This document shows positions 1 through 8,123 of a DNA stretch of 64,000 nt, piece by piece. How positions within the stretch are numbered: the first letter of the stretch is position 1; each line of letters starts with the position of its first letter. Position numbers and translations under genes: made by a program. The notes below the pieces were generated by a model that saw nothing but the letters and a program-made list of their open reading frames with translations, was not told the DNA's origin and searched no databases. The stretch is taken from contig NZ_SCUT01000028.1 of assembly GCF_004297265.1 (NCBI RefSeq), positions 1-64,000 of the forward strand, given 5' to 3'. The DNA comes from Reyranella sp. (GTDB lineage: Bacteria; Pseudomonadota; Alphaproteobacteria; Reyranellales; Reyranellaceae).

Positions 1-895
1 GCGGCTTCTCCGAGGACAGGATGATCTGCTTGTTCTGCTCGACCAGCGAGTTGAACGTGAAGAAGAACTCGTCCTGGCTCGCTTCCTTGCCGCAGATGAA
101 CTGCACGTCGTCGACCATCAGCACGTCGACGTTGCGGAACAGCTCCTTGAACTGGCCGGTGTTCTTGGTGCGCAGCGCCTGGATGAACCGGTTCACGAAG
201 CTTTCGGCCGTCAGGTAGAGAACGCGGGTCTTGGGATCGCGCTCGCGGATCACATGCCAGATCGCATGCATCAGATGGGTCTTGCCGAGGCCGACTCCAC
301 CGAAGATGTAGAGCGGGTTGCGCTCCGGCAGCGGCATGTCCTGCTCGGAGATGTTGCGCGCCGCCGCATAGGCGAACTCGTTGGGTTTGCCCACGACGAA
401 GTTGGCGAAGGTGTAGCGCGCTTCCGGAGCCTGCGAGATCTCGTCGGCGCCGCGCCCGATCATGGGGCCCATCCGCGGCATCGGCGGCTGGTGGTTCTGC
501 GACGAGGGCACGGGCGGCATCGCGATGATCTCGTTCGTCCGGCGCGGCGCCGGCGGCGGCACGAGATTCACCTCGACGTTCTTCACTTCGGTGTTCACCG
601 ATTGCCAGTAGGCGAGCACGCGGTCGCCATAGTGACGGCCGACCCAGTCGCGCACGAAGCGCGTCGGCGCGTAGAGGCGCAGCTTGCCGGCCTTGAGCTC
701 ACCCAGCTCGACCTCGCCGAACCATGTCTTGAAGGCCTTGTCGCCAATCTCCTTGCGAAGCCGATCGCAGACGCGCACCCAATGTGCTTCGAGCTCTTTT
801 CGGCCCGCCCCTTCTTCCATACCTGCCCCCGCAAATTTGTTGTCTTCATATGCTGTGTTGTTATTGCCCTGGATCGGCGAATGAATTCGATTCAC
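1..895 (-). CDS. dnaA: Chromosomal replication initiator DnaA (3' part outside the window)
   Basis: DnaA binds DnaA boxes at oriC, melts the origin and loads the replicative helicase. The reverse strand encodes the N-terminal DnaB-interaction domain (HWVRVCDRLRKEIGDKAF), a proline-rich linker and the start of the AAA+ ATPase with Walker A GGVGLGKTHL, Walker B LMVDDVQF and a following FFFTFNSL stretch. The rest of the ATPase and the DNA-binding domain run off the window at base 1. The GTG start at 895 is preferred because GGAGA lies 5-6 bases upstream and the codon overlaps the stop of the rhodanese gene in a GTGA tetramer. An in-frame ATG at 820 would give a protein 25 residues shorter, beginning MEEGAGRKE. 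Identity is certain; the exact start is probable. Confidence 0.96.
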   Translation of the reverse strand, partial: MNRIHSPIQGNNNTAYEDNKFAGAGMEEGAGRKELEAHWVRVCDRLRKEIGDKAFKTWFGEVELGELKAGKLRLYAPTRFVRDWVGRHYGDRVLAYWQSVNTEVKNVEVNLVPPPAPRRTNEIIAMPPVPSSQNHQPPMPRMGPMIGRGADEISQAPEARYTFANFVVGKPNEFAYAAARNISEQDMPLPERNPLYIFGGVGLGKTHLMHAIWHVIRERDPKTRVLYLTAESFVNRFIQALRTKNTGQFKELFRNVDVLMVDDVQFICGKEASQDEFFFTFNSLVEQNKQIILSSEKP

Positions 896-1356
896 GTTTG
901 TCTCCACGGAAGCCCCGCTGCCTTCCATCCCCTCGTCGCGCCGCGCTTGCCCTGCGCATCGAGGGGTCCTTCAAAGCCGTCTGTCACGTTGAGACACGTA
1001 CTGTATCCGGCCGCGGACATGGCTTTCGCCGCCGCGACCGATCTCACCCCACTTCGACACAGAAAGAGCAGAGGGACCGCCTTGTCCGCCAACGCCCCGG
1101 AAAGCGCGCCGACGAAATCCGGATTGACCTGCATGCTCGGGAAGACTTGCCATTCGACCAGGCCCGGCTTCTTGTCCAGCCCGGCAAGGTCGGGCACGCC
1201 CACATAGTTCCACTCGGCGCGCGTGCGTACGTCGATCAGGATCGCGTCCTTGAGTTCGCCGAGAATCTTCCAGGCAACCGAAGGAGTCACGTCGCCAGCG
1301 TAGCCGGGCGCGGGGGACACTTCGAACGTGTCAGCGATCTTGTTGTCTTTCGACAT
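892..1356 (-). CDS. Rhodanese-like domain protein, coupled to dnaA
   Basis: This is a single-domain rhodanese (sulfurtransferase fold) of about 154 residues. It shows the N-terminal IDVRTRAEW motif and the active-site loop LFLCRSGVRS, with the catalytic cysteine and the CxxGxR pattern intact, so it is probably an active cytoplasmic sulfurtransferase. The start at 1356 is chosen because a GGGGG purine tract precedes it by a few bases; the frame stays open upstream to 1431. The stop codon overlaps the dnaA GTG start by four bases (GTGA), suggesting translational coupling. The physiological sulfur acceptor cannot be read from the sequence. Confidence 0.88.
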   Translation of the reverse strand: MSKDNKIADTFEVSPAPGYAGDVTPSVAWKILGELKDAILIDVRTRAEWNYVGVPDLAGLDKKPGLVEWQVFPSMQVNPDFVGALSGALADKAVPLLFLCRSGVRSVAAAKAMSAAGYSTCLNVTDGFEGPLDAQGKRGATRGWKAAGLPWRQT

Positions 1357-1548
1357 GGCCCCCGCTTTCATTCGTCGAAGCGAGGCGTTGTCTGGCGAGC
1401 CAGCGATCTTGGGCGACACACAACACGGCAAGAGGGAACGAGGGATGTTCAGCGAGCGTCGCTTATGGGACGCTTCGTCTTCTTATCGATCGTCGAACTT
1501 GCGAAGCGTTGTGTACCTGTCTCCCTCGTTCGTCGTTGCGATGGAGAG

Positions 1549-1866
1549 GAATCCCCTCTTCTCCATCTGGCTCGCGATCCAAGCGCCCCACGCCCCGTCG
1601 CGATGTCGTGAGTCTTATCCAGACTCTCCGAAGCGCGCAAACGATTCACACGCAGAACACCACACGCTATTCAGCCACTTCGCGTCGTTGCTCGATTGAC
1701 AAGTTGTGCGATTCGATTTTGCGCGTCGTTCGTCGAGAGACGGCTCTCAACATCTAGCGCTCGCCGTCGTCCTTCGTTCGATAACTCCGAATCGTATGTC
1801 AGTCGGCCAATCGACGACCAAACGATCAATGGAGAAAGGCGCGAAGATTTTTTTCGCGAAAGAATC
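1549..1866. promoter_or_regulatory. Gene-free dnaA upstream region with seven GANTC sites
   Basis: The stretch between the rhodanese gene and rpsT (1432-1882) carries no convincing gene and is visibly less GC-rich than its surroundings. It holds GANTC, the CcrM methylation target of alphaproteobacteria, at 1549, 1610, 1622, 1643, 1710, 1789 and 1862, against roughly one expected by chance. A near-consensus DnaA box (TTATCCAGA, one mismatch) lies at 1615-1623. The region probably holds the rhodanese-dnaA promoter; an origin function is possible but not shown. Confidence 0.55.
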
Positions 1867-1882
1867 TCGGCTTCGTCATCGC

Positions 1883-1916
1883 CACAAAAGAAAACGCCGC
1901 TCGAAGGAGCGGCGTT
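1883..1916 (-). terminator. Intrinsic terminator of rpsT
   Basis: A perfect 10-bp stem AACGCCGCTC / GAGCGGCGTT with a GAAG tetraloop lies at 1893-1916. On the minus strand it is followed by a T-rich run (TTTTCTTTTG). It begins about 30 bases after the rpsT stop codon and fits a Rho-independent terminator for that gene. Confidence 0.88.
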
Positions 1917-1947
1917 CACAAACCCTGAAGCAGGATGTCGGTAAGCG

Positions 1948-2211
1948 TCAGGCCATCGCCTTGATGCGCGCCGAGAGGCGCGACACGCGGCGGGCGGCTG
2001 CGTTCTTGGTCACGATGCGCTTGGTGGCGCCGCGCTGGATCTCGGGTTGCGCCGCGCGCAGCGCCTCCTGGGCGGCCCTCTTGTCGCCGGACGCAATCGC
2101 CTCCTCGACCTTCTTCACCGAGCCGCGCACGCGGCTGCGGCGCGCCGTATTCACGGCGGTGCGGCGCTCGGTCTGGCGGGCGCGCTTCTCGGCCGACTTG
2201 TGATTAGCCAT
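1948..2211 (-). CDS. rpsT: 30S ribosomal protein S20
   Basis: This is S20, a primary 16S rRNA-binding protein of the small ribosomal subunit. The 87-residue basic protein begins [13 protein letters not shown] and has the alternating Arg/Lys/Ala helices typical of the family, with a normal length. It is flanked by its own promoter and terminator, so it is a single-gene unit between the dnaA unit and the enoyl-CoA hydratase/mutM group. The linkage with dnaA and mutM is conserved in alphaproteobacteria. Confidence 0.98.
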   Translation of the reverse strand: MANHKSAEKRARQTERRTAVNTARRSRVRGSVKKVEEAIASGDKRAAQEALRAAQPEIQRGATKRIVTKNAAARRVSRLSARIKAMA

Positions 2212-2238
2212 GATAGTCCTCGTTGCTCGAAGGGCGCG

Positions 2239-2267
2239 CTTATACGGGCCGCATGGGGGCCGGTCAA
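2239..2267 (-). promoter_or_regulatory. Sigma-70 type promoter of rpsT
   Basis: On the minus strand TTGACC (2267-2262) and TATAAG (2244-2239) are separated by 17 bases, a near-consensus housekeeping promoter. The expected transcript start lies about 20 bases before the rpsT ATG, giving a very short leader. Confidence 0.82.
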
Positions 2268-2286
2268 GCGCGCCAAACCGGCCAAA

Positions 2287-3069
2287 TCAGCGGTGTTTCC
2301 AGCCCGGCTTGCGCTTTTCGGCGAAGGCCGCCATGCCCTCGGACCGGTCATCGAAGGCAAAAGTTGCGTGAAAGGTCCTGCGCTCGAAGCGAACACCCTC
2401 CGAAAGGGTCGTTTCGAAGGCCCGATTGACCGCTTCCTTGGCCACCAGGGTGGCGGGCAGCGACATGCCGGCGATCTTCTCGGCCGTGGCGATGGCGTCG
2501 TCCATGAGCTGGGCCAGCGGGACGACCCGGCTGACCAGGCCGCAGCGCTCGGCTTCGGCAGCGTCCATCATGCGCCCCGTCAGGACCATGTCCATGGCCT
2601 TCGACTTGCCGACGAAGCGCGGCAGGCGCTGCGTGCCGCCCGCGCCGGGAATGGTACCCAGCGTGATCTCGGGTTGGCCGAACTTGGCGTTGTCCGCAGC
2701 GATGATGAAATCACACATCATGGCCATCTCGCAGCCGCCGCCCAACGCGTAACCCGCGACCGCTGCGACGATGGGCTTGCGGACCTGGCTCACCTTCTCC
2801 CAGCCGACGGTGATGAAGTCCTGCAGGAAGACGTCCTGGTAGGTCTTCTCCTTCATCTCCTTGATGTCCGCGCCGGCGGCGAACGCCTTCTCGCTTCCAG
2901 TCAGGACCATGCAGCCGATGCCGGGATCCACTTCGAAACCATCGAGCGCCTGACCGAGCTCGCGCACCAGATCGGCGCAGAGGGCGTTCAGGGCCTTCGG
3001 ACGGTTCAACCGGATGATGCCGACCCGGCCCCTGGTCTCGGTCTGGATGTTCTCGTATGCCGCAGTCAT
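2287..3069 (-). CDS. Enoyl-CoA hydratase
   Basis: This crotonase-fold enzyme is predicted to hydrate trans-2-enoyl-CoA to 3-hydroxyacyl-CoA in beta-oxidation. The 260-residue length is typical. The oxyanion-hole segment AAGADIKEM is near residues 64-72. Both catalytic glutamates of true hydratases are present: Glu114 in GGGCEMAM and Glu134 in GQPEITLG. The C-terminus [12 protein letters not shown] is the usual hydratase ending. It lies 27 bases after mutM on the same strand and may share its transcript. The substrate chain length cannot be told from the sequence. Confidence 0.93.
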   Translation of the reverse strand: MTAAYENIQTETRGRVGIIRLNRPKALNALCADLVRELGQALDGFEVDPGIGCMVLTGSEKAFAAGADIKEMKEKTYQDVFLQDFITVGWEKVSQVRKPIVAAVAGYALGGGCEMAMMCDFIIAADNAKFGQPEITLGTIPGAGGTQRLPRFVGKSKAMDMVLTGRMMDAAEAERCGLVSRVVPLAQLMDDAIATAEKIAGMSLPATLVAKEAVNRAFETTLSEGVRFERRTFHATFAFDDRSEGMAAFAEKRKPGWKHR

Positions 3070-3096
3070 TCTTGTTCTCCCTCGAGCCTGCCTTGG

Positions 3097-3936
3097 CTAG
3101 CGCTGGCAGCGCGCACAATAGAAGGTGGATCGCCCTGCCTGCACCAGCCGGCGCACCGTATTCCCGCAGTCGCGGGTCGGACAGGCGATGCCGGCGCGAT
3201 CGTAGACATTGAAGCGCGTCTGGAAATAGCCGAGCTCGCCACCGGGCTGGACGTGGTCGCGCAGGGTCGATCCGCCGTCTGCAATCGAACGGTTCAGGAC
3301 GAGCTTGATCGCGTCGACGAGGCGGTCCGCGCGCTCGCCCTTGATCGTGTGGGCGGAGCGGCGCGGCGAGATGCCGGCCAGGAACAGCGCTTCGCAGGCA
3401 TAGATATTGCCGACGCCCACCAAGGTCTTCTGGTCGAGCAGGGCCGCCTTGATCGGCGTCTTGCGGCCGGCGAGGCGCCCGGCCAGCACATCGCCGGTAA
3501 AGGCGTCGTCCAGCGGCTCCGGGCCGAGGCTCTTGAAGTACTTATGCCGGGCGACGGCGTCGTTGGCCACCAGCACCATCAGGCCGAAGCGTCGGGCGTC
3601 GTTGAAGCGGACCTGCCAGCCGTCATCCATGTCGAAGACCACATGGTCGTGCCGGTCGAGCGGATGGCTGGAAGCGGTCTCGGCATCGTACAGGGTCATG
3701 CGGCCCGACATGCCGAGATGGACGACCAGGGTCTGGCCGTCGTCGAGCCGGATCAGCAGGTACTTCGCCCGCCGGTCGATGCCGGTGACGGTGCGGCCCT
3801 CGACCCGGGGCGCGAATTTCGTGGGTAACGGGACGCGGAGATCGCGGCGGCGTTGCTGCAGGCGGACGATGTGCCGGCCGACCAGGCGCGGCATCAATCC
3901 ACGCCGGACGGTCTCGACCTCCGGCAGTTCAGGCAT
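3097..3936 (-). CDS. mutM: Formamidopyrimidine-DNA glycosylase
   Basis: MutM (Fpg) removes oxidised purines such as 8-oxoguanine from DNA and cleaves the strand by beta,delta-elimination. The protein starts MPELPEVETVRRGL, carrying the catalytic Pro2 and Glu3. The conserved lysine is Lys58 in RRAKYL, and the C-terminus has the four-cysteine zinc finger (CPTRDC and CARC). The length of 279 residues is normal. The gene overlaps the end of the upstream yggS gene by 8 bases, so the two are probably translated from one mRNA. Confidence 0.97.
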   Translation of the reverse strand: MPELPEVETVRRGLMPRLVGRHIVRLQQRRRDLRVPLPTKFAPRVEGRTVTGIDRRAKYLLIRLDDGQTLVVHLGMSGRMTLYDAETASSHPLDRHDHVVFDMDDGWQVRFNDARRFGLMVLVANDAVARHKYFKSLGPEPLDDAFTGDVLAGRLAGRKTPIKAALLDQKTLVGVGNIYACEALFLAGISPRRSAHTIKGERADRLVDAIKLVLNRSIADGGSTLRDHVQPGGELGYFQTRFNVYDRAGIACPTRDCGNTVRRLVQAGRSTFYCARCQR

Positions 3937-4624
3937 CGGCCTTCAGCGGAGGGGACAGCGGCGGACGTGCGCCGAACAGCGCGCTGCCGACCCGGACATG
4001 GGTGGCGCCCATGCGGACGGCCGTCTCGTAGTCGGCGCTCATGCCCATGCTGAGCTTTGCGAGGCCATTGCGGGCCGCCATCTTGGCCAGCAGCGCGAAA
4101 TGCAGTGCCGGTTCCTCGTCGACCGGCGGGATGCACATCAGGCCGACGATCGGCAGCTTGTACTGGTCGCGGCAGAGGGCGACGAAGGCGTCAACGTCCT
4201 TCGGGAGAATGCCGGCCTTCTGCAGCTCCTCCCCGGTGTTGACCTGGACGTAGCAGGCGGGCCGGCGGCCCAGGCGCTCCATCTCCTTGACCAGCGCGGC
4301 GGCGAGGCGCTCACGATCGACGGACTGTATGACGTCGAACAGAGCGACGGCGTCGCGCGCCTTGTTGGTCTGCAGCGGGCCGATCAGGTGCAGTTCGAGA
4401 TCGGGATAGGCGGCCTTCAACTCCGGAAACTTGCCTTCGGCTTCCTGGACACGGTTCTCGCCGAACACGCGATGGCCGACCCCCAGCAGTTCGCGCACCC
4501 GGTCCGCGCCATGGGTCTTCGAGACGGCGACCAGGGTGACATCGGACGGCGAACGACCCGATGCCCGCGCGGCCTCGGCGATGCGGCCCATGACCTCGGC
4601 CAGACGATTGGCGCCGCTGCTCAT
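3929..4624 (-). CDS. yggS: YggS-family pyridoxal-phosphate homeostasis protein
   Basis: This is a single-domain PLP-binding protein of the YggS/PLPBP family, which buffers free pyridoxal phosphate and has no known catalytic reaction. The 231-residue chain has the PLP lysine at Lys36 in VAVSKTHG, then GENRVQEA, the LIGPLQTNKAR motif and the phosphate-binding SMGMSADYE and VRVGSALFG segments. Its ATG overlaps the stop of the TPR gene by four bases (ATGA), and its own end overlaps mutM, so TPR-yggS-mutM look like one operon. Confidence 0.93.
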   Translation of the reverse strand: MSSGANRLAEVMGRIAEAARASGRSPSDVTLVAVSKTHGADRVRELLGVGHRVFGENRVQEAEGKFPELKAAYPDLELHLIGPLQTNKARDAVALFDVIQSVDRERLAAALVKEMERLGRRPACYVQVNTGEELQKAGILPKDVDAFVALCRDQYKLPIVGLMCIPPVDEEPALHFALLAKMAARNGLAKLSMGMSADYETAVRMGATHVRVGSALFGARPPLSPPLKADA

Positions 4625-5976
4625 GCGTCGAGACCAGCGCGGGCGAGCAGGGCTTCCTCGTTGTTCGGATCGGCCGCCAGGGCGGCGTCCAGCGTCTCCC
4701 GGGCCCTATCGGATTCACCCAGCGCGGCGAGGCATATCCCGTAGTGGGCCAGCAGCCGCGTATCGTCCGGCAGCACCCGCAACGCCTGCTCGTGGTGCGC
4801 GCGCGCTTCGGCCGCCCGTCCCAGGCCCATCAGGGCCCGCCCGTAATTGGTCTGCACGAAGGGCTCGTCGGGAGAGACCTTCGCGGCCTTCTTCAGGATG
4901 CGCCGCGCATCGTCGAACCGCTTGAGACCGAGAAGCGCCAGCCCCTGGTTGTTCATCGCCCGTGCATCGCCGGACACGGCTTTCAGGTAGGGCTCCAGAA
5001 TCCGGATGGCCTCCTCGAAGCGTCCGGCCAGGACGTGCAGGTTCGAGAGCTGGAGGATCGTCTCCTGATCGAGAGGGTTGCGTTCCAGAACCTTCTCGAG
5101 GATGCCGACGGCCTGTTCCGACTGGCCGGCCGCGGCTCGCGCCAGCGCCAGGGTGTTGTATGCTTGGCCGAAGGCCGGATCGAGTTGGAGTGCCTTCTCG
5201 ATCACCGGGATGGCGTCGCTCGGACGACCGCTGAAATAGAGAACGTAACCCAGTGTGTGGTTCAACGTGGCGCTGGCCGGCGCCAGTTCGAGGGCGCGGC
5301 CGGCCTCGGCAATGGCTTCCTCGTAGTGGCCGAGCGCCGCCAGCGAGAGTGAGCGGTCACCCATGATCTGGCCACGGCGCTCGGTGTTGTCGCCCGCGTC
5401 CTCCAGCGCCATGTCGAAGACTTCGATGGCGGCTGAATACCGGCCCAGCCGATAGAGGGCATAGCCAAGCATGTTTCGGGCGCGCGCCTGCAGGGGCTTC
5501 AGCGCCTCGGTCTGATGTTCATGGATCGCGCGATCGACGTTGGCCACGAATTCCGACAGTTCACGTTCGGCGGCGGCGAAGCGGCCGGTGTCCATATGGA
5601 CCGAGGCCAGCGCCAGACGGGCCTCGACATGGGTGGGTGCCTGGCGGATCGTGTCGCGGAAACGGCGCGCCGCCTCGTCGAGATTGCCGAGGCGACGGGC
5701 GGCGAGACCGAGATTGTAGAGCAGCATCGGCTCGTTCGGATCCTTCGCCACGGCCTTGCGCCACAGCCTCTCGGCTTCCTTCACGGCGCCCCGCTGCGAC
5801 AGGCAGACGGCGAGATAATGGAGAATGTCGGGACGGTCGCCGTACCGGGATTGCGCGCTCTTGAACAGCGGCTCGGCGCGGTCGTACCAGCCTGCCCGCA
5901 GATACTGCAGGCCGTTCTGGAGATCAGGGTCGGGTTGCGGCTGGCCGTTGGGCCGGGAGGGGGGCGCGATGGCCAT
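4621..5976 (-). CDS. Tetratricopeptide repeat protein
   Basis: The 451-residue protein consists almost entirely of TPR units with the alternating Gly/Ala/Tyr/Pro pattern (for example LYNLGLAARRLGNLDEAA and LNHTLGYVLYFSGRPSDAI), about ten repeats in all. There is no signal peptide, membrane segment or enzymatic domain, so it is a likely cytoplasmic protein-interaction scaffold. It is the first gene of the minus-strand TPR-yggS-mutM run and overlaps yggS by ATGA. The partner cannot be named from the sequence. Confidence 0.85.
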   Translation of the reverse strand: MAIAPPSRPNGQPQPDPDLQNGLQYLRAGWYDRAEPLFKSAQSRYGDRPDILHYLAVCLSQRGAVKEAERLWRKAVAKDPNEPMLLYNLGLAARRLGNLDEAARRFRDTIRQAPTHVEARLALASVHMDTGRFAAAERELSEFVANVDRAIHEHQTEALKPLQARARNMLGYALYRLGRYSAAIEVFDMALEDAGDNTERRGQIMGDRSLSLAALGHYEEAIAEAGRALELAPASATLNHTLGYVLYFSGRPSDAIPVIEKALQLDPAFGQAYNTLALARAAAGQSEQAVGILEKVLERNPLDQETILQLSNLHVLAGRFEEAIRILEPYLKAVSGDARAMNNQGLALLGLKRFDDARRILKKAAKVSPDEPFVQTNYGRALMGLGRAAEARAHHEQALRVLPDDTRLLAHYGICLAALGESDRARETLDAALAADPNNEEALLARAGLDA

Positions 5977-6023
5977 GCCGGGCTGTGTAGACCCGCCCCA
6001 CGGCCAAGGCTAGACGAAATGGC

Positions 6024-6626
6024 ATGGTGAAGGACGTCGAATTGTTCGCCGCGGCGATGGCCGGCGTGAAGCCGCTCAAGCGAAAGCGGGCGGCCGCGTC
6101 GCGTGTTCCGGCGGTGGAGGCCAAGTCGGCGTCCAAGTCGGCGCCCAAGGCGGCTGGCAAGCAAGCGACGCCCCGCTCGACGGCCCCCGTCTCGAAACCG
6201 CGGCCGCTGCCCGTCAGGTCCCATGTTTCCGACCTGTCGCCGGACGGCCGGCAGTTCGACCGCGACGTCTCGCGCGCCCTGTCGCGCCGTAAGCTCTCGC
6301 CGGAGGCGACCATCGACTTGCACGGCATGACGCTCGCTGTGGCCGAGCGGGCCGTGACGCGGTTTCTGGAACGGGTGACGGCGCAGGACATGCGCGTCGT
6401 GCTGGTTGTCACCGGCAAGGGGCTGCGCGAGGAAGGCGGCCGCACGATCGACGGCCGCATCCGGGGAGAATTCGTCGGCTGGCTGAACCGCGGCGACAAT
6501 CGCGAGCGGGTGCGGGCGGTCCGTACCGCCCACGCCCATCATGGCGGCACGGGCGCCTTTTATCTGCTGCTGCGCCGGCGTTCCTCGGCCAGCAGCCGCT
6601 CCTTGCGCGCCACGCCCCAGCGATAG
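6024..6626 (+). CDS. Smr (MutS2 C-terminal-like) domain protein
   Basis: The N-terminal half is basic, Ala/Lys/Ser-rich and probably disordered (residues 15-65). The C-terminal half is an Smr domain with the hallmark TIDLHGMT, LVVTGKGLREE and HGGTGAFYLLLRR motifs. Smr domains bind or nick nucleic acids, and stand-alone bacterial versions have been linked to RNA cleavage on stalled ribosomes; which applies here is unknown. The gene is divergent from the TPR gene, and its last 67 bases overlap the end of ada on the opposite strand. Confidence 0.88.
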   Translation: MVKDVELFAAAMAGVKPLKRKRAAASRVPAVEAKSASKSAPKAAGKQATPRSTAPVSKPRPLPVRSHVSDLSPDGRQFDRDVSRALSRRKLSPEATIDLHGMTLAVAERAVTRFLERVTAQDMRVVLVVTGKGLREEGGRTIDGRIRGEFVGWLNRGDNRERVRAVRTAHAHHGGTGAFYLLLRRRSSASSRSLRATPQR

Positions 6627-7681
6627 CCGGTCAGTGCGCCGCTCGATCCAACGGCGCGATGACACGGAATGACCACTGCGGCCTGGTTGGTGGCGCAGGC
6701 GCGTCCCACCGCCCGTGCCGACTTGGGCTCGCCGATGCGGCGGGCGATCTCGCCATAGGTGCGGGTTTCGCCGGCCGGGATCTCGGTCAGTGCCTTCCAC
6801 ACCTTCCACTGGAAAGCGGTCCCCAAGATGTCGAGCGGCACGTCGGGCGCGTCGAGCGCCGAGGGCTTTCGGCCGTAGAGCCGGGACAGCACGCCTCTGA
6901 CGCGCGGGCCGAGGACATCGTCGTTGCGTTGGATCTCCGCGGCCGGGAAGTCCCGCTTCAGGTCCTTCTCGAGGGCCCGGTCATCGTCGCCCAGGAACAC
7001 GGCAGCGATACCCTTCTCTGTCGCCGCCACCAGCACGCGGCCATAATCGGAGTCGACCGTGGTGTAGTCGATATGGGCGCCGGCGCCGCCCTTGGCGTAA
7101 GTCGCCGGCGTCATGCCCAGCGCCTTGTCGCTGTTCTCGTAGACGCGACTGGGCGAGCCGTACCCCGCGCCATAGATCGCATCGGCCACGCTGGCGCCGC
7201 CTCGGAGGGCGCTGCGGAAACGCTCGCGCTTGCGCGCGACCAGCCAGTCGCGAGGGGCGACGCCCAGCTCGGCAAGGAAGCGTTTGCCCAGCGCACCGCT
7301 CGACAAGCCGACCTTGCGCGCCACCTCGGTCAGGGAGGGCGGGGCGTCGGCGTCGCCGGCATCGAACAGCGCGCAGGCGCGCGCCACCGGCCGGCTGAGG
7401 CCCACCCCGGCCTGCCAGTCGCGCGGCTTGCACCGCTTGCACGCACGGAAGCCCGCCGCTTCCGCCGCCTCAGGCGAGGCGTGGAAGTCGACGTTGCGCC
7501 GCAACGGCGGACGGGCCGCGCACGAGGGCAGGCAATAGACCCCGGTCGTTCTAACCGAGAACCAGAACCGGCCATTGTAGCCGCGGTCGCGCCGCTGGAC
7601 GGCGTGCCAGCAGGTCTCCGGGTCGGGAAAAAGAGAAGTGGCGAGGGCCACGGCGGGAAAGGAAAGAGCATGTTGGGTCAT
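6560..7681 (-). CDS. ada: Bifunctional Ada: DNA methyl phosphotriester / O6-methylguanine methyltransferase and activator
   Basis: Ada repairs alkylated DNA and, once methylated, activates the adaptive response. The 373-residue protein has all three modules. The N-terminal zinc domain carries cysteines at 50, 54, 81 and 84 (CLPSC, CKRC); Cys50 corresponds to the methyl-accepting position. An AraC-type helix-turn-helix follows at about 100-190. The C-terminal Ogt domain carries the active-site IPCHRAV with Cys340. It ends inside the convergent Smr gene. No Ada box was identified with confidence. Confidence 0.95.
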   Translation of the reverse strand: MTQHALSFPAVALATSLFPDPETCWHAVQRRDRGYNGRFWFSVRTTGVYCLPSCAARPPLRRNVDFHASPEAAEAAGFRACKRCKPRDWQAGVGLSRPVARACALFDAGDADAPPSLTEVARKVGLSSGALGKRFLAELGVAPRDWLVARKRERFRSALRGGASVADAIYGAGYGSPSRVYENSDKALGMTPATYAKGGAGAHIDYTTVDSDYGRVLVAATEKGIAAVFLGDDDRALEKDLKRDFPAAEIQRNDDVLGPRVRGVLSRLYGRKPSALDAPDVPLDILGTAFQWKVWKALTEIPAGETRTYGEIARRIGEPKSARAVGRACATNQAAVVIPCHRAVGSSGALTGYRWGVARKERLLAEERRRSSR

Positions 7682-7745
7682 GGCGCCATCAAAGCACCAC
7701 GACCCAAACCTGCTCTATCCGGCGCCCGCCGGCAATTCCGGCCTT

Positions 7746-7982
7746 TTAGGACCAGAAGGGCTTGTCGGCCTCGAACCGGGCGGTCGCCCGGTCGATGCCG
7801 ATATCCCGCAGCAGTCGCTCGTCCAGCTGGGCCAGCTGATGTCGCGAACGGGCAAGCTCGGCTCGGGTCATGACTTTCTCGATCCCGACCACGACCGTGC
7901 CCGCCAGCAGCGACATCGCGCGGCCGAACGAGAAGGAGGGGGCATCCGCGCGGACCACCCGCACGTTGGATACGATCGACAT
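7746..7982 (-). CDS. DUF1127 small protein
   Basis: The 78-residue protein has the DUF1127 (YjiS-like) C-terminal signature LDERLLRDIGIDRA followed by the terminal KPFW motif, after a short hydrophobic stretch and a basic helix. Some alphaproteobacterial DUF1127 proteins affect RNA turnover, phosphate or carbon metabolism; the role here is unknown. GGAG precedes the ATG by about 8 bases. It is divergent from a GcvA-like LysR gene, the same arrangement seen at 24402-25624. Confidence 0.85.
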   Translation of the reverse strand: MSIVSNVRVVRADAPSFSFGRAMSLLAGTVVVGIEKVMTRAELARSRHQLAQLDERLLRDIGIDRATARFEADKPFWS

Positions 7983-8123
7983 GACTTAGCTCCGCTTGAG
8001 GCGATGGTGCCGGGGATCGGCAGTTGCGCCTCGTTTCTGGCCTGAATTTGCTGTATCCTGTGGGTACTTGCAAAGGATGAAAGCTCGGGGGAGGCATAGA
8101 ATATCTATGAGCGTGTGTCCTAG

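Noticed and set aside
1549..1866. oriC
   Set aside because: Only one good DnaA box and no clear DNA-unwinding element or box array could be seen, so the region is reported as regulatory and not called an origin.
2047..3828. A 593-codon plus-strand open frame
   Set aside because: It lies antisense to rpsT, enoyl-CoA hydratase and mutM, all certain genes, and its composition (His/Asp/Arg-rich) is typical of a GC-rich antisense shadow.
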